Assembly (NCBI RefSeq): GCF_014191305.1
Contig: NZ_JACHWJ010000001.1
Span: 1-64,000 of the forward strand
Reading direction: 5' to 3'
From: Pseudoclavibacter helvolus
GTDB taxonomy: Bacteria; Actinomycetota; Actinomycetes; Actinomycetales; Microbacteriaceae
Length of the DNA stretch: 64,000 nt
Numbering within the stretch: position 1 is the stretch's first letter; every line of letters starts with the position of its first letter. The position numbers were made by a program, and so were the translations under genes. Of the stretch, positions 24,940-33,696 are shown in pieces. The notes beneath the pieces are model-generated. The model ran no database searches, was not told the DNA's origin, and saw nothing but the letters and a program-made list of their open reading frames with translations.

Positions 24940-24979
24940 CGGCGCCCAGGGCAACGGCGGAGCGTTGCGCTGGGCGCCG
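24940..24979. terminator. Strong bidirectional hairpin between AHSA1 and MHS transporter genes
   Basis: CGGCGCCCAG and CAACG pair with CGTTG and CTGGGCGCCG around a 6-base loop, with 2-base internal mismatches, giving about 15 paired positions. It sits between convergent genes, 18 bp from each stop. No long T-run is seen, which is common in high-GC actinobacteria. Confidence 0.7.
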
Positions 24980-24996
24980 TCTGGCGTCGTCTTGCT

Positions 24997-26436
24997 CTAC
25001 TTGTTGATCTTGCCGACGAGGTGCTCGCCGGCCGCGATGCGCTTGGAGTCGTCGCTGCCCGGGATGACGTTGCCGCGCAGCGAGCGCCCGGCGGTCTCCT
25101 TGAAGGTCAGTACCGAAATGAGCCCGATGAGGCCGGCACCGGCCAGGTAGAAGCCCGGGATGAGCACGTTGCCGGTCTGGTCGATCAGCCAGGTGTTGGC
25201 GGACGCCGCGGTGCCGCCGAAGATCGCCGTCGAGATGTTGTAGCCGATCGCGAAGCCCGAGTAGCGGACCGCAGTCGGGAACAGAGCAGGCAGCGTCGAG
25301 GAGATCGTCGAGATGATCATCACGAGGAACAGGCCCAGGATGCCGAGGCCCGCGATCTGCGCGATGAGCGAGCCGGTCTGGATGAGCATCACCGCGGGCA
25401 CCGAGAACACCGTGAAGCCGATACTTGCGGCGATGAGCTGCGGTTTTCGGCCGATGCGGTCGGACAGTGCGCCGAACGGCAGGATGACGGCCATCATCAG
25501 GAGCTGGATGATCACGAGAGAGAAGGTCGACTCGGCGGTGCTCTGGTCGAGGGTCGTCGACAGGTACGTCGGCATGTAGGTCAGCACGAGGTAGAAGGCG
25601 ACGTTGATGAGGATCACGAAGCCGAACAGCTTGAGCACCTGCAGCGGGTAGTTCTTGAGGAGCGAGACGAGGGCGCCCATCGCGGACTGCTTCTCGCCCG
25701 GCTCCTTGACGTCGTCGACAAACGTCTCCGACTCGCTGAGGTGGCGGCGCATCCACAGGGCGACAAGGCCGAGCGGGAGCGTGAGGAGGAAGGGCAGGCG
25801 CCACCAGCCCTCGAGCATCCCGTCGTCGCCCACGATGAAGGCGAGCGTCGTGCACAGGATCGCGGCGGCACTCGCGCCCGCGAGCGTGCCGAACTCGAGG
25901 AACGAGCCGAAGAACCCGCGCTTGTCGTCCGGTGCGTGCTCCGACATGAAGATGGCGGCGCCCGCATACTCGCCGCCCGCAGAGAAGCCCTGCAGCATGC
26001 GGAGCAGGATGAGCAGGAGCGGGGCAGCGAAGCCGATCGAGTCGAACGAGGGCAGCAATCCGATCGCGGCCGTCGAGAGGCTGATCATGATGATCGTGAA
26101 GACCAGCACCTTCTGACGTCCGATGCGGTCTCCCAGCGGCCCGAGGACGACGCCCCCGAGGGGGCGGACAAGGAAGGAGACGGCGAAGGTCGCGAACGTG
26201 AAGATGAGGGGCAGCGCGCTGTCAGAGTTCTTATCGAACGTGAAGAACAGCTCCGAGATGTAGATCGCGAGGTAGCCGTAGATGCCGTAGTCGAACCACT
26301 CGATCGCGTTGCCGATCGCGGAACCGGCGACCGACTTCCGTGCGGTCTTGCGTTGGATGGGCGTGAGGTCGATCTCGCGGGTCAGCGGCGGCAGAGTGGC
26401 AGCTGTTCCACCATTGCTGGACTGATCAGAGGACAT
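24997..26436 (-). CDS. MFS transporter, metabolite:H+ symporter (MHS/ProP-like) family
   Basis: A 479-residue, 12-helix cytoplasmic-membrane symporter. GNAIEWFDYGIYGYLA in helix 1, GPLGDRIGRQKVL after helix 2, RMLQGFSAGGEYAGAA in helix 4 and GALSDRIGRKPQ in the second half are hallmarks of the MHS group (ProP, KgtP, ShiA). ProP-like members take up proline, betaine and ectoine. The start ATG has AAGGAGCG 4 bases upstream. It is the third gene after the ectoine-hydrolase-like M24 gene and the M20 gene on the same strand (63 bp gap), so ectoine or a similar compatible solute is the best substrate guess. Other small acids remain possible. Confidence 0.88.
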   Translation of the reverse strand: MSSDQSSNGGTAATLPPLTREIDLTPIQRKTARKSVAGSAIGNAIEWFDYGIYGYLAIYISELFFTFDKNSDSALPLIFTFATFAVSFLVRPLGGVVLGPLGDRIGRQKVLVFTIIMISLSTAAIGLLPSFDSIGFAAPLLLILLRMLQGFSAGGEYAGAAIFMSEHAPDDKRGFFGSFLEFGTLAGASAAAILCTTLAFIVGDDGMLEGWWRLPFLLTLPLGLVALWMRRHLSESETFVDDVKEPGEKQSAMGALVSLLKNYPLQVLKLFGFVILINVAFYLVLTYMPTYLSTTLDQSTAESTFSLVIIQLLMMAVILPFGALSDRIGRKPQLIAASIGFTVFSVPAVMLIQTGSLIAQIAGLGILGLFLVMIISTISSTLPALFPTAVRYSGFAIGYNISTAIFGGTAASANTWLIDQTGNVLIPGFYLAGAGLIGLISVLTFKETAGRSLRGNVIPGSDDSKRIAAGEHLVGKINK

Positions 26437-26499
26437 TGGGCGCTCCTTGCTGAAAGTTCCACACGGGTAATGGCCCAGTGCAACGCGCGCACCTGGGTA

Positions 26500-27744
26500 T
26501 TACCGGGATACCTCCTGGAGTCTAAGCGCTATCAACGCGTATGCGCGCGCGGCGAGCAGGAGGTCGGCGACCTGGACGCGCTCCTCCGGCTGGTGCGCCT
26601 GCGTCTTGATATCGCCGGGACCGAGGATCACGACGGGCACTTCGTGGTGGCGTGCGATGAAGCCGCCCTCGCACGCTGCGCTCCACCCGCCGATGTTCGA
26701 GGTGCCGCCCGCGTCTTCGACGGCGCGCACGGCGGCGGCGGGCACTGCCGAGTCCGGCGGGGTAAGGAATCCGGGCATGGCCATGTCGAGGTGGCCGGTG
26801 ACGGTGACGCGGTCGCCGTTGAGCATCTCGCTCCCGGCGATGGCCGAGCGGATGCGAGCGAGCACCTCGTCGAGGATCTCTTCCGGTTCTTCGTCGGGCA
26901 GCACCCGGCGGTCCACGTAGAGCGTGCACTCTTCGGCGACGATCGAAGTGCCGTGGCCTCCTGCGATCATGCCGACGTTCCAGCTTCCGGTGCCGATGAG
27001 TCCGGGGACAGCAGCGGAGAGTTGGGCGATGCGCCTCGCGTCGTCCTCGATTGCCTGCACGGCAATGGCTGCCGCGGTGATCGCGTTTGCGCCGTCCGCC
27101 GGGTTGCCGGCGTGTGCCGCCGCCCCGCGGAGCGTGATGATCAAGTTGGTCGCGCCGCGGCAGGCGACCACGGTGTCGAGGCCCGTCGGCTCCGCGACGA
27201 TGCAGGCCGAGTACGGCGCGGGGTCGCCTTCGGCGCGCAGCTCGCGCGCGGTCGGCGCGTCGGCGATGTAGCGGAGCGCGCCCGTCGCGGTGTCCTCCTC
27301 GTCGACCGTGCAGAGCAGGGCGAGCCGAATCTCCGGTCGCTCGGCGTGAACGGCCGACATCGCGGCGACAACCGCGGCGAGGCCGCCCTTCATGTCGACC
27401 GCGCCGCGCCCGATGAGCATCCCGTTGACCAGGCGCGGCTCGAACGGGGCGCCGAGCCAGCCGGCGCCGGCCGGGACGACGTCGCTGTGGCCGAGGAAGA
27501 GGAGCGCGGGGCCGTCTCCCGACCCGAGCTGCGCCAGGAGGTTGTGCCGCCCCGGCGCCACCTCGGTCAGCGTGACCTGGGCCCCGGCCCTCTCGCACAG
27601 AGATGCGAGGACCTCGACGGTCGCCGCTTCCGTCTCGCCCGGGTTCTCACCCCGGGCGCGGATGAGCTCGGCCGTGTCGGCGACGATGCGCTCGAGGTCG
27701 AGCCGATCCAGCACTTCGACCTCGACGGCGCTCAGCCCGCTCAT
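26500..27744 (-). CDS. M20-family deacylase/peptidase (ArgE/DapE/Acy1 type)
   Basis: A 414-residue zinc-dependent amidohydrolase. Metal-binding blocks are all present: FLGHSDVVPAG, GRGAVDMKGG, TVDEED (catalytic Glu and metal Glu), AEPTGL and KTQAHQPEERV near the C-terminus. The intervening dimerisation domain contains the usual GAAAHAG. The family removes acyl groups from N-acyl amino acids. Its ATG overlaps the stop of the ectoine-hydrolase-like gene (ATGA), so it is translationally coupled to it. The natural guess is hydrolysis of N-acetyl-2,4-diaminobutyrate, a close relative of the ArgE substrate N-acetylornithine (inference). The start at 27744 is fixed by this overlap; the upstream extension is antisense-type sequence. 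Confidence 0.87.
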   Translation of the reverse strand: MSGLSAVEVEVLDRLDLERIVADTAELIRARGENPGETEAATVEVLASLCERAGAQVTLTEVAPGRHNLLAQLGSGDGPALLFLGHSDVVPAGAGWLGAPFEPRLVNGMLIGRGAVDMKGGLAAVVAAMSAVHAERPEIRLALLCTVDEEDTATGALRYIADAPTARELRAEGDPAPYSACIVAEPTGLDTVVACRGATNLIITLRGAAAHAGNPADGANAITAAAIAVQAIEDDARRIAQLSAAVPGLIGTGSWNVGMIAGGHGTSIVAEECTLYVDRRVLPDEEPEEILDEVLARIRSAIAGSEMLNGDRVTVTGHLDMAMPGFLTPPDSAVPAAAVRAVEDAGGTSNIGGWSAACEGGFIARHHEVPVVILGPGDIKTQAHQPEERVQVADLLLAARAYALIALRLQEVSR

Positions 27745-28952
27745 GCATCGCCCTTCACGATGAGCTCGCGCGGCGCGCTCGTCAGGACCTCGACGCCGGC
27801 CTCGGTGATACGGATCGACTCGGAGACCTCGAAGCCGAACCCCGTCATCCACATGCCAGCAATGAGGTGGAAGGTCATGTTGGGGGCCAGCACCGTCTCC
27901 TCGCCCGAGCGGATGCTCACGGTGTGCTCTCCCCAGTCGGGCGGGTAGCCGATGCCGATCGAGTAGCCGAGGCGTGAGGCCTTGCTGAGACCCTGCTTCG
28001 CGAGCACCGCATCCCACGCCGCGACCGCGGCGTCGGGGGTCTGGCCCGGGCGGAGGAGGTCGAGCGCGGCCTCGAAGCCGTCGAGGGTGGTCGCGGCGAC
28101 TCGCTGCAGCTCGGCGCTCGGCTGGCCGAGGCTCACGGTGCGGGCGAGCGGCGCGTGGTAGCGGCGGTGGGCGCCCGCGAGCTCGAGGGAGACGGCCTCT
28201 CCGGCGACGATCTGCGCGCTCGACCACGTGAGGTGAGGCGTGTCAGCCCCCTCACCGGCCAGCATCATCGGCACGATGGAGGGGTAGTCGCCCTCGGCGT
28301 CTCCTATACCAGCGGCCTGGGCGGCCTGGATCTCGGCGGCGACGTCGCTCTGCCGCCTGCCGCCGCGCAGCGCCTCGATGCCGACGGCCATGGCGTGTGA
28401 GCTCACGGCGGCCGCCGCTCGCATGAGCGACAGCTCCGCCTCCGACTTCACGAGGCGCACCCAGTTGACGAGCTCGCGGCTGTCCACGAGGTCCCATTCC
28501 GGGAGCCGCCGCTGCAGCGTCAGGAACGAGCGGACCGAGAAGAAGTGCGCCTCCGCCTCATAGCCGACGACCATCCGCCGATCCGCCTGGCCACGCTCAC
28601 GCAGTTCCGTCGCGGCCCAGTCCATGGGGTGCACCTCCGCCCGGTGCACGAGGCTCTCCGGGTAGCCGGCGACCTGTTCGCTCGGCAACCAGGTCGTGTG
28701 GTGCGTGCCGTGCGCGTCCATCGCCCGCATGACAAGGAGGAGGTCGCCCTCGGCCGGCACGTAGAGGAACTGCGGCATGTAGAACGACCAGGCGTTGTAG
28801 CCCGTCAGGTAGTAGAGGTTGGCCGGGTCGGTGACCAGGAGCGCGTCGAGGCCGGCGTCCTGCATCCGCACCCTCGTGTTCGCGAGCCTGACGTCGAACT
28901 CTCTGCGGCTGAAGCCGGCCTTCTCCTGGCCGACGTCTCCGAGCTGCGACAT
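27741..28952 (-). CDS. M24/creatinase-fold hydrolase, ectoine hydrolase (DoeA/EutD)-like
   Basis: A 403-residue pita-bread-fold protein with an N-terminal creatinase domain (TDPANLYYLTGYNAWSFYMPQ, AMDAHGTHHTTWLP, VHPMDW) and a C-terminal M24 domain (GDYPSIVPM, TPHLTW, RRYHAPLARTV, SIGIGYPPDWGEHT, MTFHLIAGMW, EVSESIRIT). These blocks match my recollection of DoeA, which opens the ectoine ring to N-acetyl-2,4-diaminobutyrate. The aspartates that bind metal in aminopeptidase P are replaced (LELAGAHRRYHAPL), as expected for the creatinase-like subgroup. The ATG at 28952 has AGGGAG 8 bases upstream. First gene of an operon with the M20 and MHS genes. A peptidase of the Xaa-Pro group is the alternative, less likely. 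Confidence 0.78.
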   Translation of the reverse strand: MSQLGDVGQEKAGFSRREFDVRLANTRVRMQDAGLDALLVTDPANLYYLTGYNAWSFYMPQFLYVPAEGDLLLVMRAMDAHGTHHTTWLPSEQVAGYPESLVHRAEVHPMDWAATELRERGQADRRMVVGYEAEAHFFSVRSFLTLQRRLPEWDLVDSRELVNWVRLVKSEAELSLMRAAAAVSSHAMAVGIEALRGGRRQSDVAAEIQAAQAAGIGDAEGDYPSIVPMMLAGEGADTPHLTWSSAQIVAGEAVSLELAGAHRRYHAPLARTVSLGQPSAELQRVAATTLDGFEAALDLLRPGQTPDAAVAAWDAVLAKQGLSKASRLGYSIGIGYPPDWGEHTVSIRSGEETVLAPNMTFHLIAGMWMTGFGFEVSESIRITEAGVEVLTSAPRELIVKGDA

Positions 28953-29069
28953 GTGGTTTCTCCCTCTCTTGCGGCGGTCCCGAGAATCTACTCGCTCGGA
29001 GGGTGGCCCGACTGCATGTAGTTCAATGGATGCGCGATCACCACCCCGTTCATCGCCCAGGGAGCTCAC

Positions 29070-30491
29070 GTGCCAGACAACTCGACACCAGAAGACTCCG
29101 AGAAGGACGACGGCGCCGTCGACTACTCGCAGCGGGACTACCAGGCGCCGACCGGCTATCGGGCTCCGGACTTCGTGTCGAAGTGGGCGGCCCAGGACAG
29201 CAGGGGAGACGCGCAACGGCTTGCGGACGAGCAGCGCGAGGCCGAGCGCAAGGCCCAGGAGGCGGCAGAGGACCCATACGACGCACCCGGCACGTGGCAG
29301 GACAGCGACACCCCGACCGGACTGCCAGACCCGCGGCGCACGCTGGAGGAGCTCGACGCACTGGTCAACCGCGACGCGGCTTCGCAGTCACCCGGCTTTG
29401 TGCTCCCTGGGGCCGGTCCGGGCGAGGAACTCACCCAGCCCTTCGACGCCGACCTCGACCGCCAGGAGCTGCTGACCCGCGTCGCGACGGACAGTAACGC
29501 TCTCCTCGGAAAGCGCGTGCGCGATGTGCAGGGCGCAGTCGGCGGAGGCCGCCCCGGGGGCGGTGCAGGGCGAGGAGGGGACGCAGCCCGGACCCCGCCG
29601 AACCCGCTCCAGACACCGACGGGCGGCACCCCGTCCACGGCCAAGCCGGACACCAAGGCGCCGAAGAAGGGCGGCGGCGGCTGGTTCGGCTTCATCGCCG
29701 CGATCCTCGCGATCACGTTCGCCATCTCCGGCATCTCCTTCATCGCCTGGGTTGTCATCGTCGTCTCGCTCATCTCGAGCATTGCCCTCATGCGTGCCGG
29801 CGGCGGGCGGCGGGCAGTCGGAATCATCACGCTGGTCATGACGGTCGTGGCGCTGGTCATTCAGCTGATCGGCTCGACCGGCGGTTCGATCCGCGGCGCC
29901 GTCACAGAGCTGTCCGGCGGCACCGGAACGCTCGACCTCAACGCGACGGCCAGCGTCTCGGGGAGCGGCAACGCGAGGTTCGACGTGGTCCTGCCAGGGG
30001 GCTCGGACGACATCGGCCTGCTGCAGGTCGAGTTCGAGGGTGAACGGCTGCGCATCTACGACGTCGACGTGGAAGGCGAGCAGATGGGCGGCTCGTCCCT
30101 CTCCGCCTACGACGACTACTCGGGCCTCGCCATCGTCAACGAGTGGACGGACGACGAGTTCCGGGCCATCGACATCGAGGCGGAGGGGGATTGGACGGTG
30201 ATGCTCGTCTCCCTCGACACCCTCCCGTCGTTCGACAGCGAGTACACGGGTTCCGGCTCGGAGGTAGTCCTCTACACGGGCAACGGCGGCGACGCGACCT
30301 TCGCGTTCGAGCCTGACCAGAGCATCGGGATCGACACGTTCGGTGCGGACAGCTGGTACGAGAGCTCGAACGAGGTCACGTCACTCACGCGCCCGTTCCA
30401 AGCGGGCCCGACGATCATCCGGATCGAGCTGTACGACGAGACGGCGTGGAGCATCCGCTTCGACGGAACAGCGCCGACTCCGACTACCTGA
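29070..30491 (+). CDS. Hypothetical membrane protein with large extracytoplasmic domain
   Basis: A 473-residue protein without a recognised family. The first 200 residues are acidic, proline/glycine-rich and probably disordered (DYSQRDYQAPTGYRAPDFVSKWA, then a Gly/Pro stretch). Two adjacent transmembrane helices follow (about 205-245 and 255-280, FGFIAAILAITFAISGISFI and IITLVMTVVALVIQLIG). The remaining 190 residues look like a beta-rich extracytoplasmic domain with repeated short strands and a Trp/Asp/Gly-rich end. The GTG at 29070 is supported by GGAG 5 bases upstream. It is divergent from the ectoine-hydrolase-like gene; no partner suggests a role. Confidence 0.75.
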   Translation: MPDNSTPEDSEKDDGAVDYSQRDYQAPTGYRAPDFVSKWAAQDSRGDAQRLADEQREAERKAQEAAEDPYDAPGTWQDSDTPTGLPDPRRTLEELDALVNRDAASQSPGFVLPGAGPGEELTQPFDADLDRQELLTRVATDSNALLGKRVRDVQGAVGGGRPGGGAGRGGDAARTPPNPLQTPTGGTPSTAKPDTKAPKKGGGGWFGFIAAILAITFAISGISFIAWVVIVVSLISSIALMRAGGGRRAVGIITLVMTVVALVIQLIGSTGGSIRGAVTELSGGTGTLDLNATASVSGSGNARFDVVLPGGSDDIGLLQVEFEGERLRIYDVDVEGEQMGGSSLSAYDDYSGLAIVNEWTDDEFRAIDIEAEGDWTVMLVSLDTLPSFDSEYTGSGSEVVLYTGNGGDATFAFEPDQSIGIDTFGADSWYESSNEVTSLTRPFQAGPTIIRIELYDETAWSIRFDGTAPTPTT

Positions 30492-30502
30492 GCCGAGCCT
30501 GG

Positions 30503-31020
30503 TCAGGCCGAACGGCGGTAGCGCAGCTCGGGGCGCCCGCGCTTGCCGTAGACAGACTCGACGTCAGCGAGCCCACGAGCGCAGAGGTGGTCGAGGTAGC
30601 GGCGGGCGGTGACGCGAGAGAGGCCGCACACCTCGGCGACGTCGAGGGTCGACAGCCACTCCGCCCCCAGCTGCGAGGCGACGAGCTTGATCGTCGGCTC
30701 CGAGAGGCCCTTCGGGAGCGGCCTGCCCCGCCCCGGTGGTACCTGAATCGACTGCGTTCCTGGGCGGTCGCGCGGCTGCGATGGTGCGCCAGTGCCGCGG
30801 CGGGCCAGCATCCCGTCGATGTCCTGCTGCCGAAGCGGCGACGTCGGTGTGCTGTCCGCTGGCTTCTTCGGGGACGCCACTCGCGTGTCTCGGTAGTTGG
30901 CGAGCCTGGCCTCGAAGTTCGCCCGGGAGAAGGGCTTCACGAGGTAGTCGGAGATGCTGGCCGTAGCCAGCTGCGCGACCGAGAGCCGATCGTTGGCGGA
31001 GGAGATGATGATCGCGGCCA
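30503..31020 (-). pseudogene. CitB/DctR-type response regulator, N-terminal half of receiver domain deleted
   Basis: Coding sequence reads from about 31020 as the last part of a receiver domain (MAAIIISSANDRLSVAQLA is beta4; DYLVKPFSRANFEARL carries the conserved Lys-Pro). A linker and a C-terminal helix-turn-helix follow (WLSTLDVAEVCGLSRVTARRYLDHLCARGLADVESVYG, RPELRYR). The phosphorylated aspartate and everything before it are missing. Beyond the junction the DNA becomes a tctA permease end on the other strand. Such regulators normally sit divergently next to tripartite tricarboxylate transporter genes with a sensor kinase. A longer frame to 31108 exists only by reading antisense to tctA. 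Confidence 0.8.
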
Positions 31021-31253
31021 TCCTCGGACCGCTCGCAGAGACGGAGCTGCGTCGTGCGCTCGCCGTCAGCGAAGGCGACCTGGGCATCCTGATCGACCCG
31101 CCGATCACGATCGCGATCTACGTGCTGATGGTCGGGGCGATCGTCATCAGCGCCGTCCAGCACCTGCGCACCCGCACACGCGAGAAGCAGGTCCTCAAGG
31201 CCAAGACAGAAGCCGTCGCCGTCCAGGCTGGCGCGCGAGAAGACGCCGGGTAG
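31018..31253 (+). pseudogene. Tripartite tricarboxylate transporter TctA-type permease, only the C-terminus remains
   Basis: About 78 residues matching the end of TctA: LGPLAETELRRALAVSEGDLGILIDPPIT, one more membrane helix and a charged tail. An intact TctA is about 500 residues, so more than 400 residues and the partner genes tctB and tctC are absent. Its beginning abuts the cut response regulator on the other strand at about 31020. The remnant is too short to function. Confidence 0.8.
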
Positions 31254-31264
31254 CCGGTCGAAGT

Positions 31265-31340
31265 GGGGGATGCGCCGCGACGGGCGGATGGATGCGCGTG
31301 GGCGCGCACACCCGCCCGTCGGCATGCGCAGGCATCCCCC
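31265..31340. repeat. Large imperfect inverted repeat (cruciform-like) between the tctA remnant and tig
   Basis: Outer arms GGGGGATGC / GCATCCCCC and inner arms CGACGGGCGG / CCGCCCGTCG pair, and the central loop contains a further TGCGCG / CGCGCA stem. The whole 76-bp structure lies 12 bp after the tctA stop. Probably the old terminator of the tct operon, though without a T-run, or a REP-like element. Confidence 0.65.
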
Positions 31341-31527
31341 TCCCCGGGCGGGCGCGCACAAGAATCCTGATTGCCGGTAGAGTGCTGTCGTTTGTGGGTG
31401 CCGTAGGCTGTTCGCAGCCGCATCAGTGCGGCGATACGCCCATCTGGGTGGTGCGCGGCGTGCAGTCGCACCCCGCTCCACGCGCGAATCCGCGCAGTCA
31501 CCCCACGTATCTCAGGAGATGCCCCAC

Positions 31528-32907
31528 GTGAAGACCTCGGTCGAACAGATCAACCCGACCCGCGTCAAGCTGACGATCAACGTAGAACCGGCTGAACTCA
31601 AGCCATACGTCGACGCGGCCTACCGCACCATCGCAGAGCAGATCCAGGTCCCCGGCTTCCGCCGCGGCAAGGTTCCGACGCCGATCATCGACCAGCGTGT
31701 CGGTCGCGCCGCCGTCCTCGACCAGGCGATCTCCGATGGCCTCGACGTGTTCTTCAACCAGGCCGTCGCCGAGTCCGACGTGCAGCCGCTCGGCCGCCCG
31801 AAGGCAGACGTCATCGAGACGCCCAACGTCGCGGACTTCGCTGGCGACCTCGTCGTCGAGGTCGAGGTCGACTCGCGTCCCTCGATCGAGCTCCCCTCGT
31901 ACGACGGCATCAAGGTCGAGGTCGAGGCAGCAGCCGTAGACGCGGCTGACGTCGACGCCGAGCTCGAAGAGCTCCGCAAGCGCTTCGGCACGCTCGTAAC
32001 GGCTGACCGCCCGATCGAGGACGGCGACTTCGTGACGCTCGACCTCATCGCGACGGTCGACGGCGACAAGGTCGACGAGGCAGAGGGCATCTCGTACGAG
32101 CTCGGTTCCGGCCAGCTCCTCGAGGGCACCGACGAGGCGCTCCTCACGCTCACCGCTGGCGAGGAGACGACCTTCCGTTCCACGCTGCTCGGTGGCGAGC
32201 ACGAGGGCAAGGAAGCCGAGATCACCGTGACCGTGCAGTCGGTCAAGGACCGCGAGCTGCCCGAGATCGACGACGAGTTCGCGCAGATCGCAAGCGAGTT
32301 CGACACGATCGAGGAGCTCCGCGCTGACCTCGAGACGCAGGCCAAGAGCAAGAAGACGTTCGCTCAGGTGGACGCGGCACGCGAGAAGATCGTCGAGCAG
32401 CTCCTTGAGCTCGTCGAGATCCCGCTCCCCGAGACCCTCATCAACGATGAGGTCACGCGCCACCTCGAGCAGGAGGGCCTCCAGCCCGACGACGAGCACG
32501 GTGTCGAGGTTCGCGCCAACGCTGAGAAGTCCTTCCGCCAGCAGGTGCTCCTCGACGAGGTCATCAAGGCCGAGGGCGTCGAGGTCGAGCAGGACGAGCT
32601 CACGCAGTTCCTCATCCAGTCGGCAGCTCAGTACGGCATGGCTCCGCAGGAGTTTATCGGTGTGCTGCAGGAGAACAACCAGCTCCCGGGCATGATCGGC
32701 GAGGTCGCACGCTCGAAGGCGATCCTCTTCGTCCTCGACAAGGCTGAGGTCGTTGACACCAACGGCGACGCCGTCGACATCTCCGAGTTCACGGTTGCCG
32801 TCCAGCGCGCCAAGGACAAGGCAGCAGCGGCCGATGCCGAGACGGCCGACGCCGTCGAGACCGAAGAGGTCGCTGCAGACGAGGCCAAGGAAGAAGAAGC
32901 CAAGTAG
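31528..32907 (+). CDS. tig: Trigger factor
   Basis: Ribosome-bound chaperone and peptidyl-prolyl isomerase (459 residues). The N-terminal ribosome-binding domain contains the signature GFRRGKVP. The FKBP-type domain follows around residues 150-240 ([32 protein letters not shown]), then the helical C-terminal chaperone domain and an acidic Ala/Glu-rich tail. The GTG at 31528 is chosen because AGGAG ends 9 bases upstream and translation then begins [17 protein letters not shown], the usual start of actinobacterial Tig; the ATG at 31519 would sit on top of the ribosome-binding site. It leads the conserved tig-clpP-clpP-clpX block and is separated from clpP1 by a terminator. Confidence 0.95.
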   Translation: MKTSVEQINPTRVKLTINVEPAELKPYVDAAYRTIAEQIQVPGFRRGKVPTPIIDQRVGRAAVLDQAISDGLDVFFNQAVAESDVQPLGRPKADVIETPNVADFAGDLVVEVEVDSRPSIELPSYDGIKVEVEAAAVDAADVDAELEELRKRFGTLVTADRPIEDGDFVTLDLIATVDGDKVDEAEGISYELGSGQLLEGTDEALLTLTAGEETTFRSTLLGGEHEGKEAEITVTVQSVKDRELPEIDDEFAQIASEFDTIEELRADLETQAKSKKTFAQVDAAREKIVEQLLELVEIPLPETLINDEVTRHLEQEGLQPDDEHGVEVRANAEKSFRQQVLLDEVIKAEGVEVEQDELTQFLIQSAAQYGMAPQEFIGVLQENNQLPGMIGEVARSKAILFVLDKAEVVDTNGDAVDISEFTVAVQRAKDKAAAADAETADAVETEEVAADEAKEEEAK

Positions 32908-32924
32908 CTTCTCGTTCCAGTTCG

Positions 32925-32962
32925 CGAAGCGCCGCCGGCATCACGCCGGCGGCGCTTCGTGC
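32925..32962 (+). terminator. Terminator after tig
   Basis: A stem of about 15 bp, CGAAGCGCCGCCGGC with its exact complement around a 5-base loop, begins 18 bp after the tig stop. It separates tig from the clpP operon, which then needs its own promoter in the remaining 100 bp (a CTACTAGATT stretch near 33028 is a -10-like candidate). Confidence 0.8.
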
Positions 32963-33067
32963 ATGCGGCGACGGATGCGCGGCACCGTGTGCCGTGGGCG
33001 AACAGGCCAACGCTGGCCTCGCAGCTCTACTAGATTCGGTGACGACCGTTAGGGAAATGGAGCGACC

Positions 33068-33682
33068 GTGGCTGATATTCAACTGCCGAACAGCGTCTTC
33101 GACAGGCTTTTGAAAGACCGCATCATCTGGCTCGGGTCCGAGGTGCGCGACGAGAACGCGAACGAGATCTGCGCGAAGATCCTGCTGCTTGCTGCAGAGG
33201 ACCCAGAGCGTGACATCTACCTCTACATCAACTCGCCAGGTGGATCGATCACCGCAGGTATGGCGATCTTCGACACGATGGAGTTCGTGCCGAACGACAT
33301 CGTCACCGTGGGTATCGGCATGGCGGCCTCGATGGGTCAGCTGCTGCTGACCGCAGGGGCGCCTGGCAAGCGATACATCACGCCGAACGCGCGAGTCCTG
33401 CTGCACCAGCCGCACGGCGGCTTCGGTGGCACGGCGAGCGACATCCAGACCCAGGCGCAGCTGATCCTCGACATGAAGGCACGCCTCGCGTCGATCACGG
33501 CGCAGCGCACTGGCAAGAGCCTCGACCAGATCAACGAGGACGGCGACCGCGACCGCTGGTTCAACGCCGATGAGGCGCTCGCCTACGGCTTCGTCGACCA
33601 CATCCGTTCGTCGGCAACCGAGGTCACGGGCGGCGGCGGCACGAAGCGCGACGCCGAGACCAAGTCCGAGTCGGCAGAGTAA
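33068..33682 (+). CDS. clpP1: ATP-dependent Clp protease proteolytic subunit (first copy)
   Basis: Self-compartmentalising serine protease subunit, 204 residues. The catalytic triad is visible as Ser88 (GMAASMGQ), His113 (LLHQPHGG) and Asp158 (NEDGDRDRW). The GTG start at 33068 has GGAG 6 bases upstream. Actinobacteria carry two different ClpP proteins that form a mixed ring stack, and the second copy follows 14 bp downstream. The C-terminus has a Gly-rich, charged tail. In actinobacteria the pair is often under ClgR control; no convincing ClgR box was recognised here. Confidence 0.95.
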   Translation: MADIQLPNSVFDRLLKDRIIWLGSEVRDENANEICAKILLLAAEDPERDIYLYINSPGGSITAGMAIFDTMEFVPNDIVTVGIGMAASMGQLLLTAGAPGKRYITPNARVLLHQPHGGFGGTASDIQTQAQLILDMKARLASITAQRTGKSLDQINEDGDRDRWFNADEALAYGFVDHIRSSATEVTGGGGTKRDAETKSESAE

Positions 33683-33696
33683 GGAAGCCAGAGCAT

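Noticed and set aside
25021-27948. 975-codon open frame on the plus strand
   Set aside because: It lies antisense across the MHS and M20 genes, has the Arg/Glu/Asp-rich composition of a high-GC shadow frame and no domain.
32961-33067. ClgR box upstream of clpP1
   Set aside because: GGGCGAAC occurs, but the matching inverted half at the right spacing was not found.
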